From NCBI RefSeq assembly GCF_002102345.1, contig NZ_LQPP01000033.1:124001-188000 (forward strand): a DNA stretch of 64,000 nt. Reading direction: 5' to 3'. The translations under genes were made by a program, and so were the position numbers. This DNA comes from Mycolicibacterium peregrinum. GTDB lineage: Bacteria; Actinomycetota; Actinomycetes; Mycobacteriales; Mycobacteriaceae. Positions within the stretch are counted from its first letter, which is position 1, and each line of letters opens with the position of its first letter. Shown here piece by piece: positions 43,508 through 52,400 of this stretch. The notes beneath the pieces were generated by a model. It did not search any database and was not told where the DNA came from. It saw only the letters and a program-made list of their open reading frames with translations.

Positions 43508-44007
43508 GCACGCTCGGCGTTGTTCTCGTCGCATTGGTGATTGCCGTCGGTCTTCTCGGCATCGTGTTGCCGGTGCTGCCCGGTGGTGGGTTTCTGGTCT
43601 TCGCGGCGATCGCGGTGTGGGCGGTCTGGGAGGCCAAGGAGGGGACCAACGCCACCGTTGCGTGGGTGACGCTCGGGGTCGCAGCGGTGTTCTTCGTGAC
43701 GGCCGAGGTGATCAAGTATGTCTGGCCGGTACGCCGGATGCGGGCCGCGGAGGTGGGGATCTGGAGCCTGGCGGCCGGCGGGGTGCTCGGCCTGATCGGG
43801 TTCTTCGTGATCCCGGTGATCGGTCTGGTGATCGGCTTCGTCGCTGGGGTGTATCTGGCGGAGCTGGCCTCGCGTCGCGATTACCGGCGGGCTTGGACGT
43901 CAACTGTGCACGCGCTCAAAGGTGTTGCGCTGTCAGTCGGCGTCGAGCTGACCGGAGCCTTACTCGCGACGGTCACCTGGGTGACGGGTCTGGTGATCGC
44001 CGCGTGA
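43504..44007 (+). CDS. DUF456 membrane protein
   Basis: 167 residues with about five hydrophobic segments and the glycine-rich GIVLPVLPGGGFLVF motif of DUF456. GTG 43504 overlaps the methyltransferase stop and its own stop overlaps the YceI gene (GTGA). Function unknown. Confidence 0.86.
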   Translation: MSTLGVVLVALVIAVGLLGIVLPVLPGGGFLVFAAIAVWAVWEAKEGTNATVAWVTLGVAAVFFVTAEVIKYVWPVRRMRAAEVGIWSLAAGGVLGLIGFFVIPVIGLVIGFVAGVYLAELASRRDYRRAWTSTVHALKGVALSVGVELTGALLATVTWVTGLVIAA

Positions 44008-44540
44008 GGCCGTGGGACCTGGGCCCCGACGCGGGCGAGTTGCTGCTCCATACGGGTGTGACGGGTAGCGCCTCGCGGATGGGCCATCGGTTGACGATCG
44101 CGATGCGCTCGTGGCACGCGACGGTGGAGTGGGATGGCGACGAGCCGGCGGCGGTCGAGGTGACGGTGGACCTCGACTCCCTGGACGTGCTGCGGGGAGA
44201 GGGCGGCATGACTCCGTTGTCGGGGGCCGAGAAGGTGCTGATCCGATCGAACGCGTTGAAGACGTTGCGGGCGAAGAAGTTTCCACAGGCCCGGTTCCGG
44301 TCCACATCGATCGAGCGCTCCGGTTCTCTGGTACGCATCGCGGGGGTCCTCGAGCTTGCCGGCAACTCCGGTGACCAGACCGTCGAGGTTGAGGTGTCCG
44401 ACGATTCTGTGCTCGGCACCGCTTCTGTGCGGCACGGCGATTTCGGAATCAAGCAGTATTCGATGCTGATGGGGGCGATGAAGGTGGCCGACGAGGTGCG
44501 GGTCACGTTGTCTGCCACCATGCCTCGCCAGGATGCCTGA
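44004..44540 (+). CDS. YceI-family protein
   Basis: 178 residues with the YceI beta-barrel pattern: GHRLTIAMRSWHATVEWD, a VEVTVDLDSLDV strand and TASVRHGDFGIKQYSMLMG. YceI proteins bind isoprenoid lipids. No signal peptide, so it is cytosolic here. Start GTG 44004 overlaps the DUF456 stop. Last gene of the run that starts at 40243; a small hairpin (CTGACA/TGTCAG) follows near 44570. Confidence 0.86.
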   Translation: MRPWDLGPDAGELLLHTGVTGSASRMGHRLTIAMRSWHATVEWDGDEPAAVEVTVDLDSLDVLRGEGGMTPLSGAEKVLIRSNALKTLRAKKFPQARFRSTSIERSGSLVRIAGVLELAGNSGDQTVEVEVSDDSVLGTASVRHGDFGIKQYSMLMGAMKVADEVRVTLSATMPRQDA

Positions 44541-44659
44541 CCAGCGGAGAGTCGCTGCTGTTCACCGGACTGACAAGTTCCTGTCAGCTTCGCTCAAGCC
44601 GGGTGTAGGACGCCGTTCAAAGGGGTAGTTGTTGAGACGGTGAAGGTGAGGAGTCCCTC

Positions 44660-45145
44660 GTGAACATCGTCTCAGGTGCCCTTCGGGCAGTCAGCCGTAC
44701 CGCAGACGCGACCACCGCAGCCGCGGGAGCTGTTGGCGGCGCTGCCGTCAACGGCGTGGTCGGGGGAATCAAAGGGGTCGGCTCGGGTATTCGCAACGGA
44801 GTCAGTCAGGGCAGCAGATCGCCCGCCGCGGCCGCGCTCACACTGGCCGCAGTAGGCGCCGCGGGCCTCGTCGAGTGGCCGGTGCTGCTGACTGTGGGAG
44901 GCGCCGCATTGGTGGTCCATCAGATCAACCAGCGCGCAGGCGACGGCCGGGCCGGCGATGAGCAGCCGGCCCGCGATACCTCACCGCCGAAGAAATCCAC
45001 GGCGGCCAAGCGCACCGCTGCAGCCAAACGCTCCGCCCCGACCAAACGCGCCCCAGCCAAGCGTTCCGCGAGTGCGAGTAGCCCCAAGGCGACAACTCGG
45101 CGGTCGGCATCCCGACGGACCTCGGCGGCGACCCGCAGTAAGTGA
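44660..45145 (+). CDS. Small protein upstream of P-type ATPase, Lys/Ala-rich tail
   Basis: 161 residues. Gly/Ala-rich N-terminal region, one hydrophobic stretch (LAAVGAAGLVEWPVLLTVGG, residues ~56-80), then a 70-residue tail of Lys/Arg/Ala/Ser/Thr with repeated KRxA units, like histone-tail or mycobacterial Lys-rich proteins. GTG start with GAGGAG upstream. Its stop overlaps the ATPase start. I recall a small membrane protein gene next to ctpH in M. tuberculosis (Rv0426c) in the same position. Confidence 0.8.
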   Translation: MNIVSGALRAVSRTADATTAAAGAVGGAAVNGVVGGIKGVGSGIRNGVSQGSRSPAAAALTLAAVGAAGLVEWPVLLTVGGAALVVHQINQRAGDGRAGDEQPARDTSPPKKSTAAKRTAAAKRSAPTKRAPAKRSASASSPKATTRRSASRRTSAATRSK

Positions 45146-48100
45146 TCACCGCGATCGGACGGATGATCCAGGGCGCAGCCGAGCTTGCGGCGGCGCCCGT
45201 GGTCCGGCCGATGCGGACGGCGTTGACGGCCATGGCCGAGATGGTCGGTGGCCCGGCCGCGCGTCGCTGCTGGCGCGGCCCAGACCGGTGTTGGATCGAG
45301 GTCCGCGGCCTGCAGGGCGATGACGGAAAGCGGGTCGCGACCGCAGTACTGCGTGAACTCCGCGGGCAGCTGGGGGTGCGACGGGCACGTCTGAACCAGC
45401 CGTTGTCGCGCGTGATCATCGATATCGAGACCGACGCCGATCCTGAATCGATCGACCTGGTCCGCCTGTGTGACGTGGTGGCCGAGGCCGAGCAAGGCGC
45501 GGCCACGCGCAGCGAACCCCCGCGGGCCAATGATCTGCCGGGCGATGGAGTTCTGCTGGCTCTCAAGGGGATCACCGCCGCAGCGAGTGGGATCGGCATC
45601 GGTGTCGCCGTGGCGGGCCGCACGTTGATGTTGCCGAGGGTGCCTGCCGGCTTGATGGCGGCCGTCAGCGCTGTGGACTATCAGCCGAAGGTGCGTGCGG
45701 TGCTGGAGGCCCGGCTCGGGGTGCCGGGTGCGGACGCCGTCCTGAGCCTGGGTGCCGCCACCGTGTATGCGCTCACCCAGGCCCCCGCGGCCGTCACCGT
45801 GGAATTCGTCCGCCATCTGGCCCAGCTGGCCGAAACCGCGGCTGCCGCCGACGCCTGGGAGGCGCTCGAACCGGATCTGGCGCCACACGCCGAATGTCGG
45901 ACTGTTGCATCCGAGCCCGAGCGCCCGTGCGCACTGCCCGACGGTGTGGTGGAGCGCTATGCCGAACGGTGTGGCCGGGCGCAGGCGATGGCCGCCGCCT
46001 CGGTAGGTGCCCTCACACGCGATCCCGGTGTCGCCGCCACGGCAGCCGTCGTCACCGCACCCAAGGCGGCACGCAACTCACGAGAGGCCTTCGCCAGCAC
46101 GCTGGGTCGCGGCCTGGCCGATCGGCGTGATCTGGTGCAGTTGCGGCCGGACGCATTGCGCCTCCTCGACCGCGTCGATGCCGTCGTCGTCGATCCCCGC
46201 GCGCTGGCCACCGATGAGCTACGGGTGGGGCGATTCCGCGACGTCGCGCAAGCCGACCGTGCCGAGGTGTGGCAGTGGGCCCAGGGTCGGCTGGAAGCGG
46301 GCGAGCTGTCCGCCGGTTGGCACCGCGTGGCGCCGGCTTTCGGCGGGGCTGCGCGCAACGGCAGGGCACGCGGGCAGGTGCTGGTGTACCGCAGGCACGA
46401 TCCGCGGGCGCACGGTGTGCTGGCCGAGATTCGCCGGGCCGGCGCGCAGGCGGTGTCTCTCAATCTCGACCAACTCGGCGACCTGCGGTCGTCATTCGAC
46501 GATCTTCACGAGGCGGACTCGGACACCGACATCGATACGGCCCTGGTCGGTGCGGTCGGGTCGCTGCAACGCGACGGACGCACGGTGGCGGTGCTGTCGG
46601 TGGACGCACCGCGTGCGCTGGGTGCCGCAGACCTGGCGATAGGACTGCTCGGGCGAGGTGCCATCCCGTGGCAGGCCGACGTCCTTGCCGTGGATCTCGC
46701 GGCGGTGTGGCGGGTGTTGCACGCGATTCCCGGCGCGCGACGGGCCAGCGAACGTGGGGTCGAGCTGTCTGCCGGAGGCACGTTGCTCGGTGCGTTGCTG
46801 ATGGTCCCCGGGGTTCGCGGACGGGGCCCAGGGCCGGTGACCGCGGGGGCGGCGGCGGGACTGGTCAACGGATTCTGGCTGGCCCGCAGCGCTCTTCTGG
46901 ATGCCGAGCCCAAGGCGGCGGCCGTCGAGGACTGGCATGCGATGACACCCGAGCAGGTCCGCAACCGGCTCGCCGAAGTCCATGCCGCAGAAGAGGATTC
47001 GCAGCGGGTGCAGCCCGGCGAACGGCAATGGCGCGAGGCGGTGCCCCGGCCGCTGACCGAACTGGTCACCGCACTGCGCTCGGAACTGTCCGATCCGCTG
47101 ACGCCCGTGCTCGCGGTCGGCTCGGCCGCGAGCGCGATGCTGGGCTCACCGGTCGACGCGGTTCTGGTCGGCTCCGTGCTCACCGGTAACGCCCTGTTGG
47201 CCGCCACCCAGCAGGTCCGTGCGGAGCGGTTGCTGAGCCGGTTGCTGGCGGTCCAGGATCCGCCGGCCCGGCGCCTGGTGACCGGCGGCGATCGCAACGG
47301 CGACGCCGGCTACGACAGCGTCGCGGCAACCCGGCTACGGCCCGGAGACATCATCGAGGTGCGTCCCGGCGAAGTGGTGCCGGCCGATGCGCGGATCATC
47401 GAAGCCGTCGACGCGGAGGCCGACGAGGCCGCGCTCACCGGCGAGTCGTTGCCCGTCCCCAAACAGATTGCCGCCGCTCCGGGAGCGGAACTGGCCGAGC
47501 GACACTGCATGCTCTACGCCACAACGACATTGGTCACCGGGACTGTCGTCGCTGTGGTGACCGAGGTGGGTGCAGCGACACAGGCCCGACGTGCGGCCGA
47601 CATCGGGCACGGCGCGGGACCCGCCGTGGGCCTGCAGGCGCAATTACGTGAACTGACCAACCGCGCACTGCCTTTCAGCATGGCCGGCGGTGCCCTGGTC
47701 AGTGGGCTCGGCCTGCTGCGCCGGCTGCCGTTGCGCAGTGCGGTGGCCAGCGGTGTGGCAGTGGCGGTGGCCGCCGTGCCGGAAGGGCTGCCGCTGGTGG
47801 CGACGCTGGCCCAGCAGGCCTCGGCGCGACGGTTGACCCGTACCGGGGCGTTGGTCCGCAGCCCACGATCGGTGGAGGCGCTCGGCCGCGTCGACGTCGT
47901 GTGTTTCGACAAGACCGGCACCCTCAGCGAAAACCGGTTGCGGGTATCGCAGGTACGCACCGTGGGCGGCGACTTTTCCGAGCACGCCACCGACGCGGCG
48001 GTCGCGGAGGCGGCCACCGCTCCCCAGGCGCTCGACGACGGAACCGCCACCTATCTGCCGTTCCGGTCCGGCCGCAAGTTCTCGGGGGCACTGGTCGGCG

Positions 48101-49551
48101 AAGAGCTGTCGATCAAAGGTGCGCCCGAGGTGGTGTTGTCGGCCTGCGCGGATCTGGACCCCGCGGTGGCGCGCACGGTCGAGGAGATGGCGCGCGACGG
48201 ACTGCGCGTGCTCGCCGTGGCCCGGCGCACGCTGACCGCCAACCAGGCCGAACGCGGCCGGTCCGACACCGACCGCCTGGCCGCACTCTGCACCCGGCGG
48301 TTGCAGTTCCTCGGTCTGGCGGGCTTGTCGGACACCCCGCGCGCTGAGTCCGCTCAAGTCTTGAAATCCTTGCAGGACAATAAAATCGGTGTGCGACTCA
48401 TCACCGGTGATCATCCGGTCACAGCGAAGGCGATCGCGGCGGAGCTGGGGCTGTCGATCGCAGACGAGCAGGTGATCAGTGGCGAGGACTGGGTGGCGAT
48501 GCCGCGCCGCAGCCAGGAAGCGGCGGTACGCGACCGGCGCGTGTTCGCCCGGATGTCACCGGAGCACAAGGTGCAGGTGGTGCAGACGCTCGAACGCATC
48601 GGGATGGTGTGCGCCATGGTCGGTGACGGCGCCAACGATGCGGCCGCGATCCGGGCGGCCACCGTCGGTATCGGAGTGGCGGCCCGCGGCAGCGATCCGG
48701 CCCGCAGCTCGGCCGACGTACTGCTCCTCGACGGCCGGATCGGTTCTCTGACCGATGCGCTTGACGAAGGCCGTCAGCTGTGGCGCCGGGTTCAGGCCGC
48801 GGTGGCCGTGCTGCTCGGCGGGAACGCGGGCGAGGTGGTGTTCTCCATCGTGGGCAGCGCGCTGACCGGCCGCTCGCCGCTGAACACGCGGCAACTGCTG
48901 CTGGTGAACATGATGACCGACGCGCTGCCGGCCGCCGCGCTGGCGGTCAGCCCGACGACCCATGCCGTCGGGGCTGCCGGGCACGGGCCAGACCAGACCG
49001 AGCTGTGGCGGACCGTGGCCATCCGGGGTGCGGCGACCGCGGGCGCGGCCACCGGTGCCTGGCTGACGGCGGGCTTCACCTTGGCCCCGCGGCGCGCCTC
49101 CACCGCGGCGCTCGTCGCACTGGTCTCCACCCAACTGGCGCAGACCCTGATCGACTCGCACGGCCCGCTGGTGATCGCCACCGCCGCCGGTTCGCTGGTG
49201 ACCTTGGGCGCCGCGATCAGTACCCCCGGCGTCAGCCAGCTGCTGGGCTGTACGCCGTTGGATCCGCTCGGGTGGGCCCAGGCGCTCAGTGCGGCCGGCG
49301 TCGCCACCGGCGTCGCCGCGGTCGCTCCCCGACTGCTATCGAGGTTCACCGGCCCGGTTCCCGAGGAACCGGCTCAGTCGTCGATGTCGAGCACTCCGCA
49401 GCGCCACAGCACCGCGTACACCTCGCGCAACGGCACGGTCAACACGCGGGATACGGCGTCGGTCAACGGATCGGCCGGAGTGCCGGAACCGGAAGTAATC
49501 ACGCCTCTCACGCTGAGAAATCGACACGTCGAGATGTCGAAGTCGACGTGA
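45142..49551 (+). CDS. Large P-type cation ATPase (CtpH/CtpI type)
   Basis: 1469 residues, about twice a usual P-type ATPase. The C-terminal ~750 residues are a full pump: TGES in the actuator domain (~764-767), the membrane motif AVPEGLPLV, DKTGT with the phosphorylated Asp923, and MVGDGANDAAA near 1160. PEGLP rather than CPC argues for a calcium-type or unknown ion, not copper. The N-terminal ~600 residues hold an HMA-like fold without CxxC and a degenerate copy of the P domain and membrane region. GTG start overlaps the upstream stop. M. tuberculosis CtpH and CtpI have this size and shape; I cannot choose between them. Confidence 0.9.
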   Translation: MITAIGRMIQGAAELAAAPVVRPMRTALTAMAEMVGGPAARRCWRGPDRCWIEVRGLQGDDGKRVATAVLRELRGQLGVRRARLNQPLSRVIIDIETDADPESIDLVRLCDVVAEAEQGAATRSEPPRANDLPGDGVLLALKGITAAASGIGIGVAVAGRTLMLPRVPAGLMAAVSAVDYQPKVRAVLEARLGVPGADAVLSLGAATVYALTQAPAAVTVEFVRHLAQLAETAAAADAWEALEPDLAPHAECRTVASEPERPCALPDGVVERYAERCGRAQAMAAASVGALTRDPGVAATAAVVTAPKAARNSREAFASTLGRGLADRRDLVQLRPDALRLLDRVDAVVVDPRALATDELRVGRFRDVAQADRAEVWQWAQGRLEAGELSAGWHRVAPAFGGAARNGRARGQVLVYRRHDPRAHGVLAEIRRAGAQAVSLNLDQLGDLRSSFDDLHEADSDTDIDTALVGAVGSLQRDGRTVAVLSVDAPRALGAADLAIGLLGRGAIPWQADVLAVDLAAVWRVLHAIPGARRASERGVELSAGGTLLGALLMVPGVRGRGPGPVTAGAAAGLVNGFWLARSALLDAEPKAAAVEDWHAMTPEQVRNRLAEVHAAEEDSQRVQPGERQWREAVPRPLTELVTALRSELSDPLTPVLAVGSAASAMLGSPVDAVLVGSVLTGNALLAATQQVRAERLLSRLLAVQDPPARRLVTGGDRNGDAGYDSVAATRLRPGDIIEVRPGEVVPADARIIEAVDAEADEAALTGESLPVPKQIAAAPGAELAERHCMLYATTTLVTGTVVAVVTEVGAATQARRAADIGHGAGPAVGLQAQLRELTNRALPFSMAGGALVSGLGLLRRLPLRSAVASGVAVAVAAVPEGLPLVATLAQQASARRLTRTGALVRSPRSVEALGRVDVVCFDKTGTLSENRLRVSQVRTVGGDFSEHATDAAVAEAATAPQALDDGTATYLPFRSGRKFSGALVGEELSIKGAPEVVLSACADLDPAVARTVEEMARDGLRVLAVARRTLTANQAERGRSDTDRLAALCTRRLQFLGLAGLSDTPRAESAQVLKSLQDNKIGVRLITGDHPVTAKAIAAELGLSIADEQVISGEDWVAMPRRSQEAAVRDRRVFARMSPEHKVQVVQTLERIGMVCAMVGDGANDAAAIRAATVGIGVAARGSDPARSSADVLLLDGRIGSLTDALDEGRQLWRRVQAAVAVLLGGNAGEVVFSIVGSALTGRSPLNTRQLLLVNMMTDALPAAALAVSPTTHAVGAAGHGPDQTELWRTVAIRGAATAGAATGAWLTAGFTLAPRRASTAALVALVSTQLAQTLIDSHGPLVIATAAGSLVTLGAAISTPGVSQLLGCTPLDPLGWAQALSAAGVATGVAAVAPRLLSRFTGPVPEEPAQSSMSSTPQRHSTAYTSRNGTVNTRDTASVNGSAGVPEPEVITPLTLRNRHVEMSKST

Positions 49552-49565
49552 CGGAAAGGTGACCA

Positions 49566-49838
49566 ATGGCAGAAAACTCGAAAACCGCAAAAGGGCACCG
49601 TGACGCGGTACACGCCGTGCGCGACGCGCGGGGCTTCGCCATGACCCTGCCGGTTGTGGGCCGGGTGAAGGTGCCGCACCCCGAACAACTGGCCTACTAC
49701 GGCGCGCTCGGCATCCTGGCCGCGGTCGAGATCATCGACTGGCCGGTGGCCCTGCTACTGGGTGCCGGACACGCTCTGATGCAGAACGAGCACAGCCGGG
49801 TCGTCCAAGAGGTGGGCGAAGCGCTCGAGGGGGCGTGA
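49566..49838 (+). CDS. Small protein downstream of P-type ATPase
   Basis: 90 residues with a hydrophobic segment EIIDWPVALLLGAGHALMQ that resembles the one in the protein encoded on the other side of the ATPase. Ribosome site GGAAAGG before ATG. Fifteen bases after the ATPase gene; likely cotranscribed. Similar in size and place to Rv0424c beside ctpH, from memory. Confidence 0.82.
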   Translation: MAENSKTAKGHRDAVHAVRDARGFAMTLPVVGRVKVPHPEQLAYYGALGILAAVEIIDWPVALLLGAGHALMQNEHSRVVQEVGEALEGA

Positions 49839-49844
49839 CCCCCG

Positions 49845-50645
49845 TCAGCCGACCAGGTTGGTCCGTAATGCGGCGAGGTCGTCGGGCGAGACCCCGGCCG
49901 CCTCGATGAAACCCGCCACCGAGCCGTAGGCATCCTCGAGTTTGCGCCAGGCCGCGTCGAGATACTCCTCGCGCACCCCGAGCACTTCATCGGTCAGTCT
50001 GGCCTCGGCGTAGGTGATCATCTCCGGTGCTTCCTGCGCCCGCGCGCGGACCGAGTCCATGATCCGGTTCCGCAGGGACGGGATCGCGCCGTTGCTGGCC
50101 AGGAAGTCGGTGATGATGCGGTCTCGATCGACGCCGACGGTTGCCAGCACGGTCGCCACGGTGAATCCGGTCCGGTCCTTGCCGGCGAAGCAATGTGCGA
50201 TCACCGGACGCTCCTGTGCCAGAAGCGAAATCACCTCACGCACCGCGCCGTGCGCTCCCGGAAGCGTCGGAAATTCTTCGTATACCTCGGTCATGTACCG
50301 CCGGGCCGCGGTGGCCACGTCCTCACCTTCGACGGATTCGGACATCACCCGCTGGAAGGTGTTCTCGTGCGGCGCATCCTGCGTGGAGCCGCTGTCAGGG
50401 TGGAAGGGCAGCAGATGCACTGCGACTCCGTCGGGCACCTGCCCGGTGCCCTGCCGCTGTACCTCCTGGTGCGAGCGCAGGTCGGCGACGTCGGTGATGC
50501 CGAGCCGGCGGAACACCGCCCGGCCGGCATCGGAGAGCTGGCTGAGCTGACTCGAGCGGTAGAGCAGCCCAGGTCGGATCGCGGTCTCCTCCGCGACATC
50601 CCGAAAGTTCCACGCCCCCGACAGTTCCCCCAGCTCGGTGGTCAC
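49845..50645 (-). CDS. ptpB: PtpB-like protein tyrosine/lipid phosphatase
   Basis: 266 residues. Signature loop HCFAGKDRTG with Cys152, Lys156, Asp157 and Arg158, the same set as M. tuberculosis PtpB (Rv0153c), which also acts on phosphoinositides. N-terminal LSGAWNFRDVAEET and GITDVADLRS are family-typical. GTG 50645 shares one base with the fadE2 stop (TAGTG), so translation is coupled. It lacks part of the lid insertion of the pathogen's protein near residues 80-110. Confidence 0.93.
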   Translation of the reverse strand: MTTELGELSGAWNFRDVAEETAIRPGLLYRSSQLSQLSDAGRAVFRRLGITDVADLRSHQEVQRQGTGQVPDGVAVHLLPFHPDSGSTQDAPHENTFQRVMSESVEGEDVATAARRYMTEVYEEFPTLPGAHGAVREVISLLAQERPVIAHCFAGKDRTGFTVATVLATVGVDRDRIITDFLASNGAIPSLRNRIMDSVRARAQEAPEMITYAEARLTDEVLGVREEYLDAAWRKLEDAYGSVAGFIEAAGVSPDDLAALRTNLVG

Positions 50646-51895
50646 TACGCAGTCACCGCCGAACCCGCATGGCCACACGCCGCCGCAGCGAGAGGCGACT
50701 TCTCCCGGCCGAGCTCCGCCCGGGCGATCGTGCGCATGTGGACCTCGTCGGGTCCGTCGAACAACCGCATCGCGCGGTGCCAGCTGTAGAGCCGGGCCAG
50801 GGGGAAGTCGTCGCTGACGCCCGCTGCGCCATGCACCTGGATGGCCCGGTCGATCACGTCGCAGGCGACCTGCGGTGCCACCGACTTGATCTGGGAGACC
50901 AGCACGTGTGCGGCCTTGTTGCCTTCCTGGTCGATCATCCACGCGGCCTTCTCACACAACAGCCGGGCCTGATCGATCTCGTTGCGGGACTTGGCAATCG
51001 ACTCACGCACCACGCCCTGCTCGGCCAACGGCTTGCCGAACGCGACCCGCTTCTGCACCCGGTCGATCATCAGCGCCAGCGCCCGCTCGGCCGCACCCAG
51101 GGCACGCATGCAGTGGTGGATACGGCCCGGCCCCAGCCGGGCCTGGGCGATCGCGAAACCGCTGCCCTCTTCGTGCAGCAGGTTCTCCGCCGGCACCCGG
51201 ACGTTGTCGAACACGATCTCGCAGTGCCCGTGCTGGTCCTGCCAACCGAACACCGGCAGGGACCGCTGAATGTCCACCCCGGGGGTGTCCACCGGCACCA
51301 GGATCATCGACTGCTGGGCGTGGCTGGCCGCCTCAGGGTTGGTGCGGCCCATCACGATCAGGATCTTGCAACGCGGATCGGCAGCACCGGTGATCCACCA
51401 TTTACGGCCGTTGATCACGTAGTCGGACCCGTCCCGCAGCATCGTGGTCTCGATGTTTCGGGCATCCGAGGACGCCACGGCCGGCTCGGTCATCGCGAAC
51501 GCACTGCGGATGTCGCCGTCCAACAGCGGCTCCAGCCACTGCTTGCGCTGGGCCTCGTCGGCGAACAGGTGCAGGGTCTCCATGTTGCCGGTGTCCGGCG
51601 CAGCACAGTTGAGTGCCTCGGGGGCGATCTCCAGGCTCCACCCGGACAGTTCGGCCAGCGGCGCGTACTCCAGGTTGGTCAGACCGGACTCCGACGGCAG
51701 GAACAGGTTCCACAGGCCTGCGGCCTTCGCCTTGACCTTGAGCTCCTCGACCACCGGCGGCACTGTGTGATCCTTCGGGCCCTTCTCCTCGCGATAGGCG
51801 TGGTAGGAGGCTTCTGCGGGGAGAACGTGCTCCACCATGAAGTCGGTCAACCGGGAGTGGTAATCAGCCGCTTTGGCCGACAGAGCGAAGTCCAT
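50645..51895 (-). CDS. fadE2: Acyl-CoA dehydrogenase FadE2
   Basis: 416 residues from ATG 51895 (MDFALSAKAADY); the open frame upstream crosses another gene. Flavin-binding segments AFAMTEPAVASSDA and WWITGAADPRCK, then QVHGAAGVSDDFPLARLY near the C-terminus. Its place directly before ptpB is that of fadE2 (Rv0154c). Substrate chain length unknown. Confidence 0.9.
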   Translation of the reverse strand: MDFALSAKAADYHSRLTDFMVEHVLPAEASYHAYREEKGPKDHTVPPVVEELKVKAKAAGLWNLFLPSESGLTNLEYAPLAELSGWSLEIAPEALNCAAPDTGNMETLHLFADEAQRKQWLEPLLDGDIRSAFAMTEPAVASSDARNIETTMLRDGSDYVINGRKWWITGAADPRCKILIVMGRTNPEAASHAQQSMILVPVDTPGVDIQRSLPVFGWQDQHGHCEIVFDNVRVPAENLLHEEGSGFAIAQARLGPGRIHHCMRALGAAERALALMIDRVQKRVAFGKPLAEQGVVRESIAKSRNEIDQARLLCEKAAWMIDQEGNKAAHVLVSQIKSVAPQVACDVIDRAIQVHGAAGVSDDFPLARLYSWHRAMRLFDGPDEVHMRTIARAELGREKSPLAAAACGHAGSAVTA

Positions 51896-51938
51896 GGCAG
51901 CCACGATAGCCACATGGTTAGACAGGTAGAAAGGTGGC

Positions 51939-52400
51939 ATGACTGAGAGTCGCCCGCCGTTCCCGCCCTTCACTCTGGAAACAGCCCTCCAGAAGGTTCA
52001 GGCCGCCGAGGATGCCTGGAACACCCGCGACCCGGAGCGGGTCAGCCTGGCCTATACGCCCGACTCGCAGTGGCGCAATCGCGACCTGCACATCGTCGGA
52101 CGTGAACAGATCGTCGAGTTCCTGACCGCCAAATGGGAGCGCGAGCTGGATTACGTGCTGCGCAAGAGCCTGTGGGGGTTCCGGGAGAACCGAATGGCAG
52201 TGCGGTTCCAGTACGAATGGCACGACCCACAGGGCCAGTGGTACCGCAGTTACGGGAATGAGTTGTGGCAGTTCACACCCGAGGGTCTGATGGCCCGGCG
52301 GGAAGCCAGCATCAACGACGTCCTGATCGAGGAGTCGCAGCGGCGCTACTTCGGTCCGCGCCCGGAATCGGAGCACGGCCGGGACATCGAGCTCTGGTAG
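51939..52400 (+). CDS. NTF2-like (DUF1348-type) protein
   Basis: 153 residues of the SnoaL/NTF2 alpha-beta barrel type: ETALQKVQAAEDAWNTRDPE at the start, SQWRNRD, GREQIVEFLTAKWERE and FQYEWHDPQGQWYRSYGNE. Divergent from fadE2. The last 55 bases overlap the 3' end of the MFS gene on the other strand. Function unknown. Confidence 0.86.
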   Translation: MTESRPPFPPFTLETALQKVQAAEDAWNTRDPERVSLAYTPDSQWRNRDLHIVGREQIVEFLTAKWERELDYVLRKSLWGFRENRMAVRFQYEWHDPQGQWYRSYGNELWQFTPEGLMARREASINDVLIEESQRRYFGPRPESEHGRDIELW

